Source: Larkinella sp051857545 (GTDB lineage: Bacteria; Bacteroidota; Bacteroidia; Cytophagales; Spirosomataceae). Taken from it: a DNA stretch of 64,000 nt. Below the pieces are notes generated by a model. It was not told the DNA's origin. It saw only the letters and a program-made list of their open reading frames with translations, and searched no databases. The position numbers and the translations under genes are program-made. Below, piece by piece: positions 1 to 9,200 of the stretch. The stretch lies in NCBI RefSeq assembly GCF_051857545.1, contig NZ_JBPZHB010000001.1, forward strand, positions 620,001 through 684,000. Direction: 5' to 3'. How positions within the stretch are numbered: the stretch's first letter is position 1; each line of letters starts with the position of its first letter.

Positions 1-57
1 AAGTTCATGGGAGTACGTTTTAAAATCATAGGAATCAGGATGGTAGGGAATACAGCG

Positions 58-951
58 TTAAATCAGTTCTTTCCAGAAGGCATTTTTGACCAGTATTTCT
101 TCCGAAACCGGGGGCGTGGCACCCCGTTGGGTGGCGACGTACGCGCCCGTCGCACAGGCAAATTCGAGGGTGGTTTGGGCGGTTTCGCCCTGCAGCGTTT
201 TGTAGAGAAAAGCCGCCAGAAAAGCGTCGCCACTGCCGATGGTATCTTCCACCTCGACCGGAAAACCGGGTTGGTGGACAAAGCCGGTTTCGTCCAGCAG
301 AAAGGCTCCTTTTTCGCCGAGCGTTACGCACAGTTTTTCGAGGTTAAACCGCTCCCGAAGACCATACATCGCCGATTTGGCGTCGGCGGGGCCGCCGAAC
401 CAGCCGGTGATTTCGCTCAGTTCGTGTTCGTTGAGTTTGGCGATGTCGGCCTGTTGCAGCAGTTCCAGAACGGTTTCCGGTTCGTAATGAGGAGCCCGAA
501 GGTTGACGTCGAAGACTTTCCGGGGGGCCACCGCCAGCAGAGCCAGCAGCGTTTCGTGGGTTTGCGGACTACGGGCGGCCAGACTGCCGTAAATGAAAAA
601 CGCGCTTTGCTGAACGGTTTTGAGCAGCCCCGGTTCCAGTTGAATGTAGTCCCAGGCCACGGGCTGGACGATTTTGTACGTCACTTCGTTGCAGTCGGAG
701 ATGTTCGCTTTGGCAACGCCCGTCAGGTGTGACTGCCCGGTCTGGATGCGGTCGAGCGGCAGGCCTTTTTGGGCAACGAATTCCAGCAGTTCATGTCCAA
801 GTTCGTCGTTGCCCACCCGGCTGATGAGCTGGGCGTTCAGTCCGAAGTTGCGAAGGTGGACGGCGACGTTCATGGGCGCTCCACCGGCCTGTTTGCTGGT
901 GGGCAATACGTCCCAAAGAATTTCGCCGAAGCAGGTAATTAAAGGTGTCAT
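58..951 (-). CDS. PfkB-family carbohydrate kinase (fructokinase-like)
   Basis: Cytosolic sugar kinase of the PfkB/ribokinase family, 297 residues, expected to phosphorylate a monosaccharide (fructokinase-like) with ATP. An N-terminal GGAPMNVAVHL stretch (about residues 23-33) and the PfkB signature DTIGSGDAF (residues 236-244, catalytic Asp 242) are visible. The frame stays open upstream, but I chose ATG 951 because MTPLITCFGEILWD is the normal family N-terminus and the longer form would overlap the neighbouring transporter. It lies 46 bp downstream of the sugar porter gene on the same strand, so the two are probably one operon for uptake and phosphorylation. The exact sugar cannot be read from the sequence. 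Confidence 0.9.
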   Translation of the reverse strand: MTPLITCFGEILWDVLPTSKQAGGAPMNVAVHLRNFGLNAQLISRVGNDELGHELLEFVAQKGLPLDRIQTGQSHLTGVAKANISDCNEVTYKIVQPVAWDYIQLEPGLLKTVQQSAFFIYGSLAARSPQTHETLLALLAVAPRKVFDVNLRAPHYEPETVLELLQQADIAKLNEHELSEITGWFGGPADAKSAMYGLRERFNLEKLCVTLGEKGAFLLDETGFVHQPGFPVEVEDTIGSGDAFLAAFLYKTLQGETAQTTLEFACATGAYVATQRGATPPVSEEILVKNAFWKELI

Positions 952-997
952 TGGAATAGAGCGTAATAGGGTGAGGTAGTGCGTGGTTCGGGTGGTG

Positions 998-2323
998 TTA
1001 ATGAACGACGAAAGTCTTTTCGATTTGCTCGAGGCTGGTGCCCTTGGTTTCGGGCATGAGCCGCACGACAAAAAGCAGTTGCAACACCATCATGGCGGTA
1101 AAAAAGAGGAAGGTGTTTCCTCCGCCGAGTTTTTCGGCCAGATACGGGAACGTGAAGGTGATGATAGCCGCCATCAACCAGTGCGTGAAGCTGCCCAGCG
1201 CCTGCCCGCTGGCGCGGACTTCGTTCGGGAAGATTTCGGAAATGAACACCCAGATCACCGCGCCCTGAGAGAAACCGAAGAAGGCGATGTAGCCAAAGAG
1301 CAGAAACGGTACCGTCATGCCGCTGAAATCCTGTACGTAAAAGGCGCGCGCAACCAGCCCGAGCGTCAGGATGAGACCAACCGAGCCAATTTTCATTAGC
1401 GTCCGGCGGCCAAACCGGTCGATCAGGTTCAGGGAAATCAGCGTGAAAATGAGGTTGATCAAGCCAATACCGGCGGACGACAGCAGGGCTGAACTCTTGC
1501 CTAAACCGGTCATTTCGAAAATCCGGGGGGCGTAATAAATGATGGCGTTGATGCCCGAAACCTGATTGAAAATCGCAAACAAAACCGCCAGCGTAATCGG
1601 TGTTTTGTAGGTTGACGAAAATAACCGGGCTTTCGTTTGGGTCTGGGCGGCACTGAGTTCCAGCGCCAGCAGCGTTTGACCCGCCGTTGCCGGATCGATC
1701 ATGATAAGCACTTCACGGGCTTCTTCAACCCGGCCTTTCTTGAGCAAAAGCCAGCGCGGACTTTCCGGAATATTGAGAACCGCAATCAGGAAAATCAGCG
1801 AGGGCAACGCCTGAACGCCGAGCATCCAGCGCCACGATTCGGCCCCCATCCCCGCCAGCAGGTAGTTGGAGAGGTAGGCAATCAGAATACCCAGCACGAC
1901 ATTGAACTGAAACAGCGCGACCAGCCGCCCGCGGGATTTGGCCGGGGAGATTTCGGTGATGTACATGGGCGCGGCCACCGACGAGGCCCCCACCCCCAAA
2001 CCGCCCAGAAACCGGAACACCAGAAAGATGTTCCAGTCGGGAGCCAGGGCCGTTCCGATGGACGAAACGAGGTACAGAATGGCGATCCAGAACAGGGTCT
2101 TTTTACGGCCCAACCGGTCGGCGGGAATACCGCCCGACATCGCGCCGATGACAGTTCCAATCAGTGCCATCGAAACCGTTAGTCCGTGTTCCCACACGCT
2201 CAGTCCCCACAACGATTGCAGCGATTGTTCGACGCCGGAGATCACGGCGGTGTCGAATCCGAAGAGAAAACCGCCCAGCGCGGCTGTGATTGACCAAAAG
2301 AAGATGCGTTGTTTTTGACTCAT
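998..2323 (-). CDS. Sugar porter, MFS superfamily
   Basis: Inner-membrane sugar transporter of 441 residues, normal for the sugar porter (SP) family of the major facilitator superfamily, probably a sugar:proton symporter. Family marks are visible: DRLGRKK in the loop after helix 2, PESPRWLL in the central loop, DRFGRR in the second half and PETKGTSLEQIE near the C-terminus. About twelve hydrophobic segments are present. It is the first gene of a two-gene unit with the PfkB kinase downstream, so a fructose- or glucose-type substrate is likely. No sugar-specific regulator is adjacent. Confidence 0.9.
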   Translation of the reverse strand: MSQKQRIFFWSITAALGGFLFGFDTAVISGVEQSLQSLWGLSVWEHGLTVSMALIGTVIGAMSGGIPADRLGRKKTLFWIAILYLVSSIGTALAPDWNIFLVFRFLGGLGVGASSVAAPMYITEISPAKSRGRLVALFQFNVVLGILIAYLSNYLLAGMGAESWRWMLGVQALPSLIFLIAVLNIPESPRWLLLKKGRVEEAREVLIMIDPATAGQTLLALELSAAQTQTKARLFSSTYKTPITLAVLFAIFNQVSGINAIIYYAPRIFEMTGLGKSSALLSSAGIGLINLIFTLISLNLIDRFGRRTLMKIGSVGLILTLGLVARAFYVQDFSGMTVPFLLFGYIAFFGFSQGAVIWVFISEIFPNEVRASGQALGSFTHWLMAAIITFTFPYLAEKLGGGNTFLFFTAMMVLQLLFVVRLMPETKGTSLEQIEKTFVVH

Positions 2324-2363
2324 GTCTGACAGGGTAAATCCCGGTTAAATGCCGATCATGAAC

Positions 2364-2371
2364 CAAAGCTA
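2364..2371 (-). promoter_or_regulatory. Possible -7 promoter box for the sugar porter operon
   Basis: On the minus strand the octamer TAGCTTTG matches the Bacteroidetes -7 consensus TAnnTTTG and lies about 40 nt before the transporter start. No TTTG box occurs at the expected distance upstream, so this is only a partial match. The rest of the 2324-2560 gap is AT-rich divergent promoter space. Confidence 0.35.
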
Positions 2372-2560
2372 CCAAAAGCCACCGGAGCGGACTTGCGGGA
2401 ATTGTTCTAATTATTTCAAATTAAGTGATAATTTTAAAACGTTGATTTTCAGATATTTGTGATTATTTTTAGAGATACCTTTTCGATTTTGTTACACGGT
2501 TTTTTGATTTTGATTCAGGGAATGCCGGGGCGGTTGGTGTAGGAAATCGAAAATGGAAAA

Positions 2561-2605
2561 TTGTCAAAGTGAACTTGTGTAGTTATCTTAGTGAAAAAGT
2601 TCACT
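2561..2605 (+). promoter_or_regulatory. Promoter/operator of the toxin-antitoxin operon
   Basis: An inverted repeat AGTGAACTT (2568-2576) / AAGTTCACT (2597-2605) ends 3 bp before the antitoxin ATG at 2609. It brackets a TTG (2561) and a TAGTTATC-like -7 box (2580). Type II antitoxins with HTH domains usually repress their own promoter through such a dyad, so this is the likely operator. The role is an inference; the dyad is directly visible. Confidence 0.5.
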
Positions 2606-2608
2606 CGT

Positions 2609-3043
2609 ATGGCTACCGTCGCTTCTACTCCGGGTTCTTTTCGGAATCAACTCGCTCCCTCTCGCTCGTTTACCGAGCAGGAGATTATTGCGCGCAGTCG
2701 ACAGGGCGTTTTGCGGTCGGAAGCCGATCGGGTGGCTCAGCTTGTGGGCTTGACCGACAAAGAGGTCGCTGCGGCTTTGGGTTTATCCGCCAGTTACCTG
2801 CATCGTCAGAAAACCGACCAGCGGATCAGTCAGGATGCTTCCGAGCGGTTGCTGCTGCTCGAAAATCTGCTGTATCATGCGCTGGATACCTTCGATCAGC
2901 GGACGGCAACGGTTTTGGGGTGGCTTCGTACACCATTACGAGAACTTGACAACCAGACTCCACTGCAAACCCTGGATACGGTTACGGGCTATACGCTGGT
3001 TGATCGGGTGTTGGGTCGAATCGATCACGGTATTTTCGGATAG
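2609..3043 (+). CDS. Xre/MbcA/ParS-type antitoxin
   Basis: Antitoxin of a RES/Xre type II module, 144 residues. A helix-turn-helix is visible around residues 47-68 (LTDKEVAAALGLSASYLHRQ). The C-terminal part from about residue 95 (TVLGWLRTPLREL, then VDRVLGRIDHGIFG) matches the Xre/MbcA/ParS toxin-binding domain. The frame also offers a GTG start at 2591, but that codon sits inside the operator dyad, so ATG 2609 is preferred. The stop lies 2 bp before the toxin ATG, the usual tight coupling. The protein should neutralise the RES toxin and repress the operon. Confidence 0.88.
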   Translation: MATVASTPGSFRNQLAPSRSFTEQEIIARSRQGVLRSEADRVAQLVGLTDKEVAAALGLSASYLHRQKTDQRISQDASERLLLLENLLYHALDTFDQRTATVLGWLRTPLRELDNQTPLQTLDTVTGYTLVDRVLGRIDHGIFG

Positions 3044-3045
3044 GC

Positions 3046-3513
3046 ATGGCGTTGGTGTATCGCGTTGTCCGCCAGAAATACGCCGACCGGCCTTTGGATG
3101 TAGCAGGAACCCGGCTGAACGGCGGCCGCTGGAATCCACCCGGTGTCGGTATTCTCTACACCGCCGAGCATCCCGCGCTGGCTTTGGTAGAAATCCAGGT
3201 TCACATGCCGCAGGTACCTTACGAACACTTGCCGTCCTATCGTCTTTTCACGCTGGAAATTCCTGAAAACAGCCAGCGCATGGTGAAGCCGGAGGAGTTG
3301 CTGCCGTATTGGAACGAAAACACCTATGCCAGAAGCCAATACCTCCTTCAGGATTGGCTGACAAAACCGGATACGCTGGCTTTGGGAGTCCCTTCGTCGG
3401 TGTTACCAGCCGGAATCAACTACCTCCTGCACGCCAGTCACCCTCAGTTTGCCGATATTCGAATCGTTGCAGAATCGGATCTGGTGATCGATCCCCGGTT
3501 GCGGAATGGATGA
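3046..3513 (+). CDS. RES-domain toxin (NAD+-degrading)
   Basis: RES-family toxin, 155 residues. Characterised members of this family degrade NAD+ as a phosphorylase or glycohydrolase. The conserved Arg (GTRLNGGRWNPPG, about residues 24-36), Glu (ALALVEIQVH, near residue 50) and Ser (VPSSVLP, near residue 118) that name the family are all present, so the toxin looks intact. It follows the antitoxin by 2 bp. After it, 3514-3703 holds no recognisable gene. Confidence 0.88.
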   Translation: MALVYRVVRQKYADRPLDVAGTRLNGGRWNPPGVGILYTAEHPALALVEIQVHMPQVPYEHLPSYRLFTLEIPENSQRMVKPEELLPYWNENTYARSQYLLQDWLTKPDTLALGVPSSVLPAGINYLLHASHPQFADIRIVAESDLVIDPRLRNG

Positions 3514-3703
3514 TGTCCTGCCAGCTTTCCATTTTGTCCGCGGCTTTAAGGCCGAAAAAGCGTAAACCGAATGTTGAAAATCAGTAGCAAAGACAGTATT
3601 TTTCTTGACCAGTTGGCTTCTTTATACTGTACTGGATGGCTGGAGTTTTCAACGGTTTTGGCCAACGTATCAGCATCCATCAATCTTAAGCAACTTGTTT
3701 TCA

Positions 3704-5047
3704 ATGGAGAACTCCAGAAGAGATTTTATTAAAAAAGCCGCCCTAAGCACCGCCGGAATTACTTTTGGTGGGATGGCGACAGGCCTGTCGGCCAAAAGTT
3801 ACGCCAAAGTGATCGGGGCCAATGAGCGGCTGAACGTCGCCATTGCCGGACTGGGTCGGCGGCTGGGCGCGTATTACGAGCCCATTTCGAAAAAAGACAG
3901 CAATGTCGAGCTGGTGTATTTGTGTGACGTCATGCAAAAACAGCGGGAAGCGGGGCTTCAGAAATTTTCGAAGTTTATCGACTACAAACCGAAGCTGGAA
4001 AACGACATTCGGAAGGTGATTGCCGACAAAAATGTGGACGTGCTGATCAACGCGACGCCCGACCACTGGCACGCACCGGGAACGTGGCTGGCCGTTCTGG
4101 CGGGCAAACACGTGTACGTCGAAAAACCGTGTAGCCAAAACCCCCGGGAAGGTGAAATTCTGGTCGAAATCCAGAAAAAATACGGCAAGATCATTCAGAT
4201 GGGCAACCAGCAACGCTCGGCGCTGGAGTCGATCGACGTGATCAGCCAGATTCACAACGGCGCCATCGGTACCCCTTTCAAAGCCGTTGCGTTTTATACC
4301 GCCAACCGGGGCGAAGTACCCCTGCCGAAAGCGGCACCCGTTCCGACCGGGCTGGACTGGGATCTGTTTCAGGGCCCGGCCCCGCGTCGACCGTATACGC
4401 ACGACACCTGGGATTACAACTGGCACTGGTACGGTTGGCATTACGGAACCGCCGAGAGTGGCAACAACGCGACGCATGAGTTGGACGTAGCCCGCTGGGC
4501 GTTGCAGGTAGAATTTCCGGAGCACGTAGCAGTTGAAGCTGCCAAACGGCATTTTCTGGAGGATGGCTGGACCATGTATGATACGATGGACGCTACCTTC
4601 CGGTTTCCGGGCAACAAAATCATCAAGTGGGACGGCAAAAGCCGGAATGGCTATAAAACCTACGGCAGCGACCGGGGCACCGTCATTTACGGCAGCAACG
4701 GCAGTGTGTACGTCGACCGCGACGGCTACCGGCTATACAACCGCGAGGGCAAGATGGTGAAAGACAGCCAATCGAAAGGGTCGGAAGCCGGCACGGCACT
4801 GGGCGGTGGCGGTGACATGTCGACCCGGCACGTCGTGAACTTCTTCAACGCCATTCGCGGGAAAGAAAAGCAGAATTCGACCATCGACGATGGCGCCAAA
4901 AGCACGCTGCTTTGTCACTTGGCCAACATCTCTTTCCGGACCAACAAGGCGCTGGACATCGACTCGAAAAACGGACACATCCGCGATAAGGAAGCCATGA
5001 AACTCTGGAGCCGGGAGTATGAAAAAGGCTGGGAACCACCGATCTAA
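3704..5047 (+). CDS. Exported Gfo/Idh/MocA-family oxidoreductase
   Basis: NAD(P)-dependent oxidoreductase of the Gfo/Idh/MocA family, 447 residues, probably acting on a sugar or cyclitol. The N-terminus MENSRRDFIKKAALSTAG is a twin-arginine-type signal, so the protein is probably exported with its cofactor bound. A Rossmann segment (LNVAIAGLGRR) and the EKPCSQNPREGE motif containing the catalytic-region Lys are visible. The frame extends upstream to 3605, but ATG 3704 places the Tat motif at the very N-terminus. Such exported members are common in Bacteroidota carbohydrate loci, but no other sugar gene is adjacent on this strand. Confidence 0.88.
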   Translation: MENSRRDFIKKAALSTAGITFGGMATGLSAKSYAKVIGANERLNVAIAGLGRRLGAYYEPISKKDSNVELVYLCDVMQKQREAGLQKFSKFIDYKPKLENDIRKVIADKNVDVLINATPDHWHAPGTWLAVLAGKHVYVEKPCSQNPREGEILVEIQKKYGKIIQMGNQQRSALESIDVISQIHNGAIGTPFKAVAFYTANRGEVPLPKAAPVPTGLDWDLFQGPAPRRPYTHDTWDYNWHWYGWHYGTAESGNNATHELDVARWALQVEFPEHVAVEAAKRHFLEDGWTMYDTMDATFRFPGNKIIKWDGKSRNGYKTYGSDRGTVIYGSNGSVYVDRDGYRLYNREGKMVKDSQSKGSEAGTALGGGGDMSTRHVVNFFNAIRGKEKQNSTIDDGAKSTLLCHLANISFRTNKALDIDSKNGHIRDKEAMKLWSREYEKGWEPPI

Positions 5048-5055
5048 CCGATTTG

Positions 5056-5646
5056 CTATTTTGGTTTCGGAAAATTCGCTTTGAGGTTGTCAGCGGCCAG
5101 TCGAACGGTTTCGTCGATTCTTTTTTGCCGGGTTTCCGTTTTTTTTGCGTTTAGAATCCATTCTAAAATCCCGCGTTTGGCAGAACGGGCAAACTTGTTC
5201 CAGTTCTCGAACGCGGGATTGTTTTTTTCAAAGGCGGCTTGTAAATCTTCGGGAATGGTGAGGTTCTCAACGTCGTCCAGGGCGGTCCAGGTACCGTTTT
5301 GTTTGGCGAGTTCGATGGCCTTCAAACCCGCTTCGGCGATTAGATTCTGTGCGTTCAGCCGTTCGACTTTTTCTTTGTTTACGCGGCTCCAGTTGCTTTT
5401 CGGGCTGCGTCGGGCAAAAAACTGGTAGTAACTCTCGGCGTCCCGCGTATTGGCTTTGCTGTCGATCCATCCAAAACACAGGGCTTCGTCCACGGCTTCC
5501 GAATAATACACGCTCGGTTTACCGGTTTCCTTTTTGAAGATGATGAGCCAAACCGATTTTTCGGTGGCGTGGTTTTGTTCCAGCCAGGTTCGCCAGTCGT
5601 GCTGGCTGGGGGCATAGAATGTTGGGATACCGTCTTTTAGCTCCAT
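5056..5646 (-). CDS. YdeI/OmpD-associated family protein
   Basis: Protein of 196 residues matching the YdeI/OmpD-associated (bacteriocin-protection-like) family. Marks are the N-terminal FYAPSQHDWRTWLEQNH region, the central CFGWIDSKANTRDAESYYQFFARR block and the C-terminal AKKTETRQKRIDETV tail. Its biochemical role is not established in the family. It is co-oriented with, and 3 bp downstream of, the GNAT gene, so the two are probably co-transcribed. It converges on the oxidoreductase gene. Confidence 0.85.
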   Translation of the reverse strand: MELKDGIPTFYAPSQHDWRTWLEQNHATEKSVWLIIFKKETGKPSVYYSEAVDEALCFGWIDSKANTRDAESYYQFFARRSPKSNWSRVNKEKVERLNAQNLIAEAGLKAIELAKQNGTWTALDDVENLTIPEDLQAAFEKNNPAFENWNKFARSAKRGILEWILNAKKTETRQKRIDETVRLAADNLKANFPKPK

Positions 5647-5649
5647 GAT

Positions 5650-6108
5650 CTATCTCAAATGCAATTTCATGCCTTCGTGGGAATCGACAAAACCGAGTGA
5701 TGCGTAGAACCGGATCGCATCCGGGCGTTTCTTGTCGGTGGTTAATTGAACCACGTGTGCGCCTTTGGCGCGGGCGCGTTCAATAGCGTAGTCAAAAACC
5801 GCTTTTCCGATGCCTTGGCCGCGGTAATCCGACTTGACCCGCACGGCTTCGATCTGGGCGCGAATACCGCCCTGGTAGGTCAGGTATTGGATGAAACTCA
5901 GTTGAAAGGTGGCTACGATTTCGGTAGTTGACTCAGCCACCGTGAGTTCCTGATACGGGTCGTTGGTAATCCGGGTGAAGGCTTCGGTATAAGCCTTCGG
6001 GAGCGGGAGTTCAAATCGTTCGCGGGAGGTTCCCAGCTTGTCGTCGGAGAGCATTTTTACAATCTCAATCAGGTCAGATTCGGTGGCTAATCGGTACGTA
6101 ATTTCCAT
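5650..6108 (-). CDS. GNAT-family N-acetyltransferase
   Basis: Cytosolic acetyl-CoA-dependent acyltransferase of 152 residues, a normal single GNAT domain. The acetyl-CoA loop is visible as VKSDYRGQGIGKAVFDYAIERAR (residues about 95-117), with a beta-bulge region before it. The substrate (amine, amino acid or antibiotic) cannot be told from sequence. It precedes the YdeI-family gene by 3 bp. Its upstream region is shared divergently with the hybrid sensor gene at 6254. Confidence 0.88.
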   Translation of the reverse strand: MEITYRLATESDLIEIVKMLSDDKLGTSRERFELPLPKAYTEAFTRITNDPYQELTVAESTTEIVATFQLSFIQYLTYQGGIRAQIEAVRVKSDYRGQGIGKAVFDYAIERARAKGAHVVQLTTDKKRPDAIRFYASLGFVDSHEGMKLHLR

Positions 6109-6186
6109 AAATTAGTAGAGACGTCGTTTGATACAAAAATCGACGATTGTATGGGTTTTTACTCATAAAATAGTGTTGTTTCGGCA

Positions 6187-6194
6187 TACCTTTG
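6187..6194 (+). promoter_or_regulatory. Possible -7 promoter box of the first hybrid sensor
   Basis: TACCTTTG is an exact match to the Bacteroidetes TAnnTTTG -7 box, about 60 nt before the sensor ATG. No good TTTG -33 box is found 19 nt further upstream, so the assignment is tentative. Confidence 0.4.
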
Positions 6195-6253
6195 TAGTTA
6201 GAAAGTCTCTTTGGCACGGTTTTGCGTATTACTAGTGACAAAATCAGTTTCGA

Positions 6254-9200
6254 ATGCGTTTCCTGATCTTTTTCATTCTTTTCCCGATGACCCTTTTTGC
6301 CCAGCCGAAAGGCTGGGAGGAGATTACGATTTCCGACGGCCTGTCACAGAGCATGATTTTTGACATCGAGCAGGACCAGAAAGGATTCATTTGGGTGGCT
6401 ACCAAAGACGGGCTCAACCGCTACGACGGCCACAATTTCAAGGTTTTTACGCACGATCCTTACAACGATTTTAGTCTTTCGGGGGATAATTGCTCGGCCT
6501 TGCTGATCGACAGCCGCCAGCGGCTTTGGGTGGGCACTTTCACCGAGGGGCTGAATTTGTTCGACGACCGAACGCAGCGGTTTTACCACATCAACATCAG
6601 CGACCAGACGAGTGTGAATGCGGGGAACTATGAGGTCCGCACCCTGGCCGAAGACCCCGAAGGCAACATTTGGGTGGGAACGTACACCAACAAGATCTTC
6701 AAAATCAGTTTACCGGCATCGCTCCGGAATCAGTTGCCGGGTCAGGCGGACCTGACGCGACAGGTTCGGATTCAGCCCATTGCCATACAGGAGAAAAAGA
6801 TCAATGCGTCATCCCTCTATTTCAATTTTCGACCGGACGGACAGGGATTACTGGGCGCAGCTTATGGCGTTTTTTCATTCAACTGGCGAAATCCTTCGCA
6901 GGCCACCAAACTGAGTCTGTTTGGAAATGAGGTGCTGGATTTGCATTCGGTGTATGAAGACACCCGCCAGGGATTTCTGTTTACTTCGACCAGTGATCAC
7001 ATCAAAGGCTGGTACAAAGGGCAATTGAAAACCATTGCGTTGCCCAAAAAAAAGTATTTCGGGGTGCAGTTATACGCGATGGATGCGCAGACCATCGCCA
7101 TCGCCACCGCCGACCACATGTGGCTGATGTCGCCCGCCGAGCTTTTCCGGCAGGACAGTCTGACTGCCCAGAAGGCCTTCGTGGCTTTTCCGCCCAACGT
7201 CTACAGCATTACGAGTGTTTTGAAAGACCGAACCGGAACGTTCTGGTTCGGAACCAGCGGCTACGGGCTGCGAAAATTCAACCCCAAAATCAAACAATTT
7301 CATTCGTATTTACCCAATACCACCCTCTCCAATCTATACGTCGACCGGCAGGGTCGTACCTACGTGCGGTTTGAGTTTTCATATTGGGAACTCGACCGAA
7401 CCCACAACCGGCTTCTGCCGTTTCTGGATCAAAATCTGCCCGAAGCCGACCGGCGGCAACGGTATCTGATGCAGGACCGGGCGGGTACCTACTGGATTTC
7501 CAATGTCCATTTCGAAACCCACGAAAAGCACTTGTTCAAGTTCTCTCCGGACTGGCAACTCCTCAAAAAATACCCGTTGCCTGCCAACACCGCCTTCGGT
7601 TTTTTCGGTAACCACACCATTGAAGACCAGGCCGGCAATCTCTGGATTGGTGCGACCAATGGGAATTTGCTCCGGTTTAACCCGAAATCCGAGCGGTTCG
7701 AGGTGTTCAGCTACCAGTCTCTGATGCCCCAAAGCGGTTCCGACATCGAGACCTACGCCCTGTATATTGATGGGAGTGGCACGTTGTGGATCGGTACGCA
7801 GAAAGGACTCGTCAAAGTGATGAACGCCCAAACAAAACCGGTTTTTTCGATCTATAAAAACAGCAAAACGGAACGGCAGAGTCTGAGCAACGATTTCGTA
7901 TCGAGTGTGATCGACGATCCCAATGAACCGGATCGGTACCTCTGGGTTGGAACGAAGGGCGGGGGACTGGAGCGGCTGGATAAACAAACCGGGTTGTTCG
8001 TGCATTTCACCGAAGCCCGGGGCTTGCCCAACAAAGTGGTGTACGGTATTCTGACCGATGGCTCTAAAAATCTCTGGCTGAGCACCAACCGGGGGTTAGC
8101 CCAGTTCAATCCGAAAACCTACCAGTTTCGCAGCTACACCAAAGCCGACGGCTTGCAGGACGATGAATTCAATACCAGCTCGTACTTTAAAACCGCATCC
8201 GGCGAACTCCTCTTCGGGGGCATCAATGGATTGACAACGTTCCGGACGGCAGAAATCGGCGCGACGAGTCCGGACAAACCGCTGGTGAACATCATCGGGT
8301 TGAAAATCAACAATGAAACGGTTGAAGTAGGCAGCCCCGGAGGCATACTGTCGCAGGCCATCGAACAAACACCAACGCTCGAACTGGCGTATGATGAGAA
8401 TCTGGTTACGCTCGAATTCGGGGTGATGGATTACATCAATTCCGGTAAAAACCGCTACCGCTACCGGCTGACAGGCATTGACCGGGACTGGGTGGAGGCC
8501 GGTACCAATCGCTTTGCCAATTACGCCCATCTGCCCGACGGCAGCTACCGGTTTGAGATGATGGGGTCGGCCGACGGCGAGGTCTGGAGCAACCCCGTCG
8601 AACTCCAGATTCGGATTCGTCCGCCGTTCTACCGCACCTGGTGGGCCTATTCCCTTTATCTGGTGGTGCTGGCTCTGATTGGCTGGCAGTTGTACCGGTT
8701 TCAGATTCAGCGATTGATCCTCCGGCAGCAGGTTGTTTTTGAACAGAAAGAAGCCAGTCGGCTGGCCGAACTGGACGCGCTCAAAACCCGGCTTTTTACG
8801 AACATCTCGCACGAATTCCGGACTCCCCTGACGCTGATTCTGGGTCCCATCGAACAACTGGTGCAGGAGTATGCCCACGACGTCCGGTTTCCGCTCATTC
8901 AACGGAACGCCACCCGGCTGCTCAGCCTGATCAACCAGTTGCTCGACCTGAGCAAAATTGAAGCGGGACAACTCAGCCCCGAATTGCGCACCGGCGACCT
9001 TGCCGCCTTCTTTCGCATGTTGGCCAGTTCGTTCGGGTCACTGGCAGAAAGTCAGGAAATAACGTTCAGCTTTTTGCAAAACGAGTCGACTTTCCGGGCG
9101 GATTTTGACCAGGATAAACTCGAAAAAATTGTCACCAACCTGCTCTCGAATGCCTTTAAGTTTACGCCGTCCGGGAAGGCAGTGCACATGGCGGTAAACT

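Noticed and set aside
7..732. Open frame of 241 codons on the plus strand opposite the PfkB kinase
   Set aside because: The minus strand has clear PfkB signatures. The plus-frame product shows no family features and is a GC-driven shadow.
2591..2608. GTG start for the antitoxin
   Set aside because: The codon is inside the operator dyad and close to the predicted transcription start; ATG 2609 fits better.
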